Assembly: GCF_002014825.1 (NCBI RefSeq)
Contig: NZ_MUYU01000012.1
Coordinates: forward strand, 70,152-134,151
Length of the DNA stretch: 64,000 bases
Source: Moraxella pluranimalium
GTDB taxonomy: Bacteria; Pseudomonadota; Gammaproteobacteria; Pseudomonadales; Moraxellaceae
Direction of reading: 5' to 3'
Below the pieces are notes generated by a model. The model was not told the DNA's origin. It saw nothing but the letters and a program-made list of their open reading frames with translations, and searched no databases. Shown piece by piece: positions 49,715-56,000 of this stretch (position 1 is its first letter; every line of letters begins with the position of its first letter). The translations under genes and the position numbers were made by a program.

Positions 49715-49736
49715 TGGTGCGATCGGAGGGACTTGA
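49715..49736 (-). other. Prophage attachment site: tRNA 3'-end remnant (probably tRNA-Leu)
   Basis: On the minus strand the 22 bases read as half a T loop (TCAAGT), T-stem CCCTC, acceptor CGATCGC, then A-CCA, a correct tRNA 3' end with no 5' part here. It is followed by a terminator, then the tRNA-fMet promoter. In E. coli leuU precedes metY at this locus, so a leuU equivalent split by phage integration is the natural reading. Phage genes begin just beyond it. The intact tRNA should lie at the other prophage end. Confidence 0.75.
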
Positions 49737-49804
49737 CATAATTTTATAAATCATTGTTTTTACAATGCTTTATCTGCCAAATATCATCACAAAATAATTA
49801 AATA

Positions 49805-49870
49805 CTGTTATCCGTACTGTTATTATTTTGTGCCTTCGCACCTTGCTTGCTGTTAATCGCTGTTATTATT
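49805..49870. repeat. Four CTGTTA repeats near the attachment site
   Basis: CTGTTAT/CTGTTAA copies at 49805, 49817, 49850 and 49860, two of them extended to CTGTTATTATT. Position beside the att remnant suggests integrase arm-type or accessory sites; function inferred. The rest of 49737-49935 shows no gene. Confidence 0.4.
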
Positions 49871-49939
49871 GCATATCGCTGGCATCTTGGCAAGCTGTCT
49901 CACGCATAAAAAAAATTAGATCTTTTTTTCATTCAGCGC

Positions 49940-49968
49940 TTGACAAGTAACCTAAGTTACCATATAAT
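49940..49968 (+). promoter_or_regulatory. Strong promoter with operator-like palindrome
   Basis: Consensus TTGACA (49940-49945) and TATAAT (49963-49968) with an exact 17-bp spacer. The spacer contains GTAAC-CTAA-GTTAC (49947-49960), placed where a repressor would block polymerase. Drives the small genes at 50055-50891. Confidence 0.8.
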
Positions 49969-49998
49969 AACACCATCAAGAGCAATAACGCACTTGAT

Positions 49999-50016
49999 TA
50001 GCCCCGAACGGGGTTA
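49999..50016 (+). other. 5' leader hairpin
   Basis: TAGCCCC-GAAC-GGGGTTA stem-loop in the leader of the 50055 gene. It and the following GATTAAAA...TAGC stretch resemble part of the repeat units at 50919. Confidence 0.45.
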
Positions 50017-50054
50017 TTGATTAAAACCTTAGCTACTAATACAGGAGCTCGAAA

Positions 50055-50390
50055 ATGCAAGTTATTATCAAAGAGACCAATCAAGTTGAGACACTAAGCC
50101 TAATCGACAATAAAACTGGTGTAAACTATGTAGCAGACTACATTGGCAACACAGGTGCATTTGACCGTGAATTTGAGCGCGGTGGTGATGATTGGTATAT
50201 CTCTCAAGATGATTATGATTGGTGGGTAGATGTTATCGCCAAGCAACAAGCAAGTAATAATTTGCAAGCCGAATATCTTGAGACACACAGCAGTGATGAG
50301 CTATTTGATTTGTTAAGCCAAATCACCGCTTGCGACCTTGAAGATATTGTTAATCAAGAGTTTGAGCTATTACAATCTGCACTAGATTAA
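50055..50390 (+). CDS. Small acidic prophage protein, unknown function
   Basis: 111 residues, strongly acidic, no signal peptide or membrane segment. Visible features are an N-terminal strand pair (VIIKETNQVETLSLIDNKTG), the aromatic cluster YISQDDYDWWVDVI and an acidic helical C-terminus. Ribosome site AGGAG. First gene after the strong operator-controlled promoter, at the prophage edge on the strand opposite to the late genes, and followed by its own terminator. Small acidic proteins at such places include anti-restriction and anti-CRISPR proteins, but I recognise no known family. Confidence 0.75.
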   Translation: MQVIIKETNQVETLSLIDNKTGVNYVADYIGNTGAFDREFERGGDDWYISQDDYDWWVDVIAKQQASNNLQAEYLETHSSDELFDLLSQITACDLEDIVNQEFELLQSALD

Positions 50391-50412
50391 GTATCGACAA
50401 TTAAGCTACAAT

Positions 50413-50438
50413 ACCTTGGTTCGCCAAGGTATTTTTTT
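50413..50438 (+). terminator. Terminator or attenuator after the 111-residue gene
   Basis: ACCTTGG-TTCG-CCAAGGT with a stable UUCG loop and seven T. It will lower expression of the two genes downstream relative to the first. Confidence 0.87.
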
Positions 50439-50449
50439 GGAGTGATGAT

Positions 50450-50713
50450 ATGGCAAAAAGACGCACTGTAACGCAAAGACTGGCATATCGCCTAGATAGA
50501 GAGACCAAGCTTGAGATTATTAGTGAGTGGGCTGATGGCAGACGAGCCAAGTTACAAGAGATTAAGGACAAGCTGGATTATGCTTGGTCACACGATGACG
50601 AGCTTGCTTATCGGCACGCCCTTGATGAGTTGACCGACATGATATTTAGACTGGAGCCAGCAATCAAAAACTCAGCCAAGCAATTGATTTTTGGGGAGTA
50701 TAAAGATGATTAA
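50450..50713 (+). CDS. Small basic/helical prophage protein, unknown function
   Basis: 87 residues, mostly helical. The N-terminus is basic (MAKRRTVTQRLAYRLDRETK) and the rest is charged with a possible coiled coil. Ribosome site TTGGAG. It overlaps the next gene by 8 bp. No family recognised. Confidence 0.7.
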   Translation: MAKRRTVTQRLAYRLDRETKLEIISEWADGRRAKLQEIKDKLDYAWSHDDELAYRHALDELTDMIFRLEPAIKNSAKQLIFGEYKDD

Positions 50714-50891
50714 ACAGGCAAAATACAAGGCAAGCAAGCAAGCTAAGCAGTACACATTCGACTTGTATTTAGCTGATGCAGACGAGCTGACATTATCCCA
50801 ATTGTTGGATGATGCCAAAGCCAAAAAGCAACTTAAAGCCGTCATCAAAGAGGCTTTGCTGTTGTGGCAAAAAAACAAAACCGCCAATTAA
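50706..50891 (+). CDS. Small ribbon-helix-helix-like protein, possible regulator
   Basis: 61 residues: basic N-terminus (IKQAKYKASKQAKQ), a strand-like YTFDLYL, then two helices (ELTLSQLLDDAKAK and LKAVIKEALLLWQK). This order resembles ribbon-helix-helix DNA-binding proteins, so it could be the repressor of the palindrome at 49947; that is inference. The ATG at 50706 follows GGGGAG. Its stop codon lies inside the terminator hairpin. Confidence 0.65.
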   Translation: MIKQAKYKASKQAKQYTFDLYLADADELTLSQLLDDAKAKKQLKAVIKEALLLWQKNKTAN

Positions 50892-50902
50892 GGCGGTTTT
50901 TT
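50877..50902. terminator. Terminator between the small-gene operon and the repeat array
   Basis: AAACCGCC-AATTAA-GGCGGTTT with A and T runs on both sides; can stop transcription from both directions. Confidence 0.85.
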
Positions 50903-50918
50903 AAATGCACCATTCTTA

Positions 50919-51070
50919 GTTTCAACACACGCCCCGAAAGGCGATTAAAATAGCATCATAGTTTCAACGCACGCTCAAAAGAGCGATTAAGATAGCATTA
51001 TGGTTTCGACACACGCCCCGAAGGACGATTATAATGGTATCATAGTTTCGACACACGCTCTAAGAGCGAT
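50919..51070 (-). repeat. Four tandem 42-bp units with type I-C CRISPR-repeat-like cores
   Basis: Units start at 50919, 50961, 51003 and 51045, exactly 42 bp apart. Each has a 26-27 bp core beginning GTTTC-RAC-RCACGC and ending GCGAT or ACGAT around a hairpin, then a 15-bp linker (TAAAATAGCATCATA and variants). The last unit is core only. Stems vary in a compensated way: CGCC/GGCG in unit 1, CGCTC/GAGCG in units 2 and 4. Type I-C repeats begin GTTTCAATCCACGC and end GGCGAC in this orientation. Read on the minus strand, the units end in TGTTGAAAC like a I-C crRNA handle. Linkers are conserved, so this is not an ordinary CRISPR array. Confidence 0.8.
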
Positions 51071-51074
51071 ATTG

Positions 51075-51108
51075 CCTAAGCAACGACTGTATTTTGCCAT
51101 TGCTTAGG
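51075..51108 (-). other. Inverted repeat between the repeat array and the endolysin gene
   Basis: CCTAAGCAA (51075-51083) and TTGCTTAGG (51100-51108), a perfect 9-bp stem with a 16-base loop, immediately downstream of the endolysin stop. There is no T run, so it may be an RNA processing or stability element rather than a terminator. Confidence 0.5.
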
Positions 51109-51115
51109 GTGATTG

Positions 51116-51634
51116 TCAAGCCTCATTGGTGCTAACTTTGCCATCACTACGCAATACAGGTAGATTGTATCGGTGCTCAGCAGGTAATGCTTGAGTGCCA
51201 CACCAACGATAAGCAAGCACACGAGAGCGACTAAACGGCTTGATGTTGACTGCATCGGATTGATTCCCACCGAGTACCATCAAGTTGCCGAATTTGTCCT
51301 TACCCACTACAAAGCCGACATGACCACCGCCGTTACGACTAAAGACAACCACGCAACCATAAGCAGGTTTAGATAGTTTAGTACCCACATTCGCCCATGA
51401 GCGTGCAGACGGGTAAAGACTTGGCACGTGCTTACCCAGCCCTGCTTTACCCATCACATAGCCGACAAAACCACCGCACCACGGCGTTTCATCGTCTTTA
51501 AATGCGGGATTGCGACCAAGCTGTTCACTTGCCACACGCCACATTTCAACAATCAATGGATTATGCTTTGCACCTTTGATTTCTTTTTGTCCAATGCATT
51601 GACGGGCAATCTTAATCCAGTTTAATTCATTCAT
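51116..51634 (-). CDS. Phage endolysin (TIGR02594/CHAP-like peptidase)
   Basis: 172 residues. Cysteine-peptidase core with the catalytic cysteine in DETPWCGGFVGYVM and the histidine in RNGGGHVGFVVG; preceded by WIKIARQCIGQKEIKG, typical of TIGR02594 phage proteins. It cleaves peptidoglycan at lysis. No signal peptide, so it needs the holin-like protein next door. Ribosome site AAGGTG. Confidence 0.87.
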   Translation of the reverse strand: MNELNWIKIARQCIGQKEIKGAKHNPLIVEMWRVASEQLGRNPAFKDDETPWCGGFVGYVMGKAGLGKHVPSLYPSARSWANVGTKLSKPAYGCVVVFSRNGGGHVGFVVGKDKFGNLMVLGGNQSDAVNIKPFSRSRVLAYRWCGTQALPAEHRYNLPVLRSDGKVSTNEA

Positions 51635-51643
51635 ATTTTCACC

Positions 51644-52012
51644 TTACTTAAAAATAGACTTAAATGTCAATTTAATCTCTGCGATAATCTCGCTCAGCTT
51701 TTTATCTGTCAATGACAGTAAGACCGATTGATACAAGATGCCGACAAGCGTCATGCCAAAGACGCTACACAGCATCATCACAAAGCCGTGCGATGTATAC
51801 CCCCAACTTTGCCATCCCATGTATTCAATCAGCCAACCACCTGCCATAAAGCCAAAAGTTGCACTAAATGCAATCTTAATCAGCACACCAAAGCTCAGCT
51901 TTAGCTTGCCATCTCTGTCAATATCGCCCGTTAATGTCATCGCAAAGACCGCACCGATGATGACGGCAAAGACTTTGACGAAAAACGGTAAATCCGCTAA
52001 ATTATTTGGCAT
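51644..52012 (-). CDS. Holin-like membrane protein
   Basis: 122 residues with three hydrophobic segments (about 12-30, 42-62, 72-95) and a charged C-terminal tail, the profile of a class I holin-type protein. Position directly before the endolysin supports this. The ATG is preceded by GGAG at seven bases. No named family recognised. Confidence 0.72.
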   Translation of the reverse strand: MPNNLADLPFFVKVFAVIIGAVFAMTLTGDIDRDGKLKLSFGVLIKIAFSATFGFMAGGWLIEYMGWQSWGYTSHGFVMMLCSVFGMTLVGILYQSVLLSLTDKKLSEIIAEIKLTFKSIFK

Positions 52013-52026
52013 AATCAATCTCCAAT

Positions 52027-52050
52027 AAAAAAGCTCCCTTGCGGAGCTAA
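52027..52050 (-). terminator. Terminator ahead of the lysis genes
   Basis: Minus strand AGCTCC-GCAA-GGGAGCT followed by T6, between the 52055 gene and the holin-like gene. Confidence 0.75.
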
Positions 52051-52054
52051 TATA

Positions 52055-52750
52055 CTAATGATGGGAAACATCTATGATATAAGGTGTATTATCATATTGT
52101 ATCGCTCCGATGTGTTGATCGCTCCGTCTTTTTGATTTAAAAATCAAATGAAAAACACGTATAGGCTTTAAAACATTATTTTCAATTCTAAATGCTCTTA
52201 GATAATGTTGATAGCCGTGCAAATAAACAATGCTTACTTCCGCTACGATTGCACCTAGTAACACCACACCACAACGCTTATTTGGGTCTATTCTGTCAAG
52301 CATTTTTAAATAGCCATGTTCGCTATCAAAGACCGTTTCGCCTTTTTCGTTATAAACTTCCAAACCTACTTTTGATTGGTTATTGATTTGTGTGGAATAA
52401 ATATATACATTAAAGTCATTAGGGTTGTTCGTGTATATTTCTAAATATTTATTGTTCCTACTTGTAAATACACCGCCACAAAAATTAAACCCACTAAACG
52501 CATCCATAGCAACCACAGGAAAAGCGATGTGAGCGGGTATTTCATAACGATAACGCACCATGGGTTCTGTAGGAAAGGTACGCCAATTTCTACTACTTAA
52601 TCGCTCGCCATATTCAGGGCGATTATAATTAGTTGCCCCCAAGTTTTGCATATCGCTTTTTTTAATCTTTTGAAACAATCCAAGATTGTGATAATGTGAG
52701 TCAATGACCAAATTATCAGTATTGGTTAAAATTTGTAAACCTACATTCAT
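52055..52750 (-). CDS. Tail-associated phage protein with two VGL-type modules
   Basis: 231 residues from MNVGLQIL. It shares the N-terminal pattern VGL-I/V-x-FD/IDS with the preceding 97-residue protein and repeats it internally (VGLEVYNEKGETVFDS, then LDRI). It is rich in aromatic residues and beta-strands, as in phage tail-tip or receptor-binding accessories. Position directly after gene J supports a virion or adhesion role. The start lies one base after the previous stop and GGAG is inside that gene. Confidence 0.65.
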   Translation of the reverse strand: MNVGLQILTNTDNLVIDSHYHNLGLFQKIKKSDMQNLGATNYNRPEYGERLSSRNWRTFPTEPMVRYRYEIPAHIAFPVVAMDAFSGFNFCGGVFTSRNNKYLEIYTNNPNDFNVYIYSTQINNQSKVGLEVYNEKGETVFDSEHGYLKMLDRIDPNKRCGVVLLGAIVAEVSIVYLHGYQHYLRAFRIENNVLKPIRVFHLIFKSKRRSDQHIGAIQYDNTPYIIDVSHH

Positions 52751-52751
52751 C

Positions 52752-53045
52752 TTAATACACTCCATAAATAAAATCACAGGGGATATTTTTGTAAGAAATG
52801 CGGTCATTACCCACTATGATTGTTGCTTGTGTCATGGCTATGGCAAAATCATCATCATTGACCGCCGATTCTGCCATAATAAAAAAAACTTTGTTGTTAT
52901 ACAGGTATTCTTGGGGTATTACCACCTCACCAGATGCCTTTGCAGACATTGTGCCTTTAACCTGTCCAACAATGCGTGTTAAGCGAGAATTTGCATCAAA
53001 TATCTTAATGCCATTTTCATCATAAATTTCTAAGCCAACCGACAT
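52752..53045 (-). CDS. Small tail-associated phage protein
   Basis: 97 residues beginning MSVGLEIYDENGIKIFDANSRLTRI by pattern, related to the two modules of the next gene. Good ribosome site AGGAG. It sits 13 bp after gene J, where lambda-like phages often carry host-range or accessory genes. Function unknown. Confidence 0.68.
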   Translation of the reverse strand: MSVGLEIYDENGIKIFDANSRLTRIVGQVKGTMSAKASGEVVIPQEYLYNNKVFFIMAESAVNDDDFAIAMTQATIIVGNDRISYKNIPCDFIYGVY

Positions 53046-53058
53046 AAATTTATTACTC

Positions 53059-56000
53059 CTACCATAATCCTAATCTCACCCTTAAACGATTATTCTCATC
53101 ATACACTAATAAAACACCATCTTTGATTTCTAACCGCTTGCCTGTTTCGGCAGATTTAAAATGCCCGATATTCGCCGACAACGCCGACAAGCTTTGGATG
53201 CTTGCTTTGTTGATTTTGGCAATATCGATTGAGCCATTTTGGATATACGCACTACTCAAATACACCCCTGCAGGTACTGATACGCCACCCACGGTCGTCG
53301 GTGTTGTCAGCACACTAAACAAGGGTGTTTTTGTCGTGCCAGTTGGTGATGCCACATAAAACTTATTAGCACGCACCGCAAAATCCGACACGCCATTTGA
53401 GCTTGCCAAGCCAATACCAGAGACAATGCCATTGCTCTCAGCTTTGAGCGTCCACTGGGCGGACAAGCCATTGATGCTTTGGCTATGCTGCTGTATCGAT
53501 GCAGTTTGCCCATTGACCGTCGTCTGCAAGGTGCTGATTTTTTTTGCTTCTGCCGCGATTTTGCCGTCCACTTGATTTACTTTTGTACTTAAATCATTTA
53601 GAGCAGCAGCATTGGCTTTGGTGCCAAGGCTAGTATTTAAGCTGTCAATACGCTGAGACAACGCATTATTTGCCTGTGCTTCAGCGCGCTTAAACTCATT
53701 AAGACTGGCGTTCGTGGCATATGGTGACAAATCCACGTTGACATCTTCGGGAGCAGGTGTCCAGTCGGTGGCGATTGTACCCAACTCCAATTTTGGGTTT
53801 TTAACCAGCATATTCTCGCCAGCAATGTCCCAGATTTGGATTTTTACGCCGTCAATCGCTCGGAGCGTCTTGCCTGTTGGTGTGGCGATTTTGTATTCCA
53901 CTCGCCCGTCAAAACTCGTGCCATTTGCCACATTGGACTGCCAAGCCCCATACCAGTTGCTTGTGCCGTCCGTCCACACACAGCGGATTTCTGCCCCAAT
54001 CCGAAACCATTTTGCCCCCTGTGTGGTGGCTCTTTGTGCATTGGCAAATCGCACATCGCAGGACAAAACAAGGTGGGTAACATTGCCAAAGTCAATGTTT
54101 TGGCTCACATTAAGGGCGGTTGTGCCGTGTGCGGTGCGTGATACTTGACTGCCTAAAATCAAGTTTCTGCCACCGATTTTTAAGTTATCAAGCCGTGCAT
54201 TCAGCTGGCTTTGAGCTGTTGCTAATGCTTGATTTGTGTCGCTTGTTGTGCGTTCAAGGGTGGCAATTTTACTTTCACTCGTGCCAACTCGTCCGTTAAT
54301 GCCATTAACTGTACTTCGCAGATTTGAAATGGCTTGGGCGTTGGCATTGTCACCACTGGCTCGGGTGGTTTCTTCTCGTGCCAACCGTGCTGTGATGTCG
54401 GTATCGGACTTTTTATAAGCACTATCTAACGCACTGATTCGCTGTGATAGAGCCGTGTTATTGTCGCTGATTGTTTTTTCTGCCTGTGCAAGCTTGGCAT
54501 TTGTAGCAGTGTCGGCTTGTTTATAAGCGGTATCAATCGCACTGATTCGCTGACCCAATGCAGTATCGCCATCAGCACGAGCCGTCTGCTCTGTGGTGAT
54601 AGCGCTGTTTGCGGTGTTGGCACGACTCAGCGCATTATTAGCTGTTGCTTGTGCGTTGTCAGCTTTGGTTGTTGCCGTGTCTGCCTTGCCACTTGCAGTG
54701 TTAGCCGTGTTTTGAGCGGTGGTTACATTAGCTTGCAAGCTTGTGATTTGCCTTGCTGTTGCTGTGTCTTTGTCACTCAAAGTCTTAAGCTGACTTGCCA
54801 CACTGGCTTTGTTGCTGTTGTAATCACTTGTCAAGCTGTCAATACGGCTAGACAAAGCAGTATCGCCATCGGCACGGGCTTTTTGCTCTGCCGTCAAGCT
54901 TGCCACACTTGCTTTGGTGCTATTAAGCGTATTGTAGCTTGCTTGCAGTGTATCGACACGACGAGACATGGCACTGTCTTTGTCAGTGAGTGACTGCTCA
55001 AGCGTTGCAATCTTGGCATTAGTTTGTGTATCTGCTGACTTATACGCTGTATCAAGTGCAGTGATACGCTGAGACAAAGCATTATCCGCTGTTGTGCGTG
55101 CTTGTTGCTCGGCGGTGATACTGCTATTGAGTGCGGTATCAGCTTGCTTGTAGCTTGCATCGAGCGTATCGATACGCCGTGATAATGCACTGTCAGCAGT
55201 CGTCATCGCATCACGCACGCTATCAATGCTTGCAAACGCATCTGATTGTGTCATCACGACACCATCGGTCATCGTGTGTTGCCAACTAAATCTGATAAAG
55301 CTTGCTGTAGCGTGCTTAAGCTGATAATGACTTTGTGCTGTAGCACCAACTGCGACTTGGCTAGTAATCAGCTGACGGGTCGCATTAAAATACGCAATAT
55401 GCAAATAACGCAATGTGCCATTTGTCGCTTGTATCACATAGTTAGTGTTGGGCTTGATAGCGATAAAATCAGTCAAGCTGTACTGATTGTGATTAGCAGG
55501 TGCGTTAGTCTGCACATACCAAAATTGCCCCCGCGTGACATTGCCAACAAGATTACCGCTGTTGCTAAGACGAGCACTCAGTGCATCAATCGCTGTTGTG
55601 CGTGCTTGTGTCTCAGATGCCAATGCTTGCTGTACGCTTGATAGCTGTGATGCGGTGTTATCAGCGGTTGCTTGCGCTTGATTAATCTGCTGTGTCAAGC
55701 TCTCTTTGTCTCGTGCGATTGTTGTATTAATCGCACTGATTGACGCTGATAAGCTGTTGTAATTAGACTGCAAGCCGTTAATCTGTGTATTGATTTGGCT
55801 GTCAGCAGACTGCAAAGCACTAATATCACGGATAGCATTTGCGATATTGACTTTGTTTGTGCCAATCTCAGACACTGCACTGTCAAGCTCGCTTTGGGCT
55901 TGTGTGATACGGCTGTTAGCATCACTGATTGAGCGATTGAGCGTATCAAGATTGCTTGCCGTGCTTGAGATGGCTTGTTGTAACGAGCTCTCAATACCGC

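Noticed and set aside
50919..51070. Ordinary CRISPR array
   Set aside because: Linkers are only 15 bp and nearly identical between units, cores are degenerate, and no cas genes are near. I report it as a repeat-like mimic instead.
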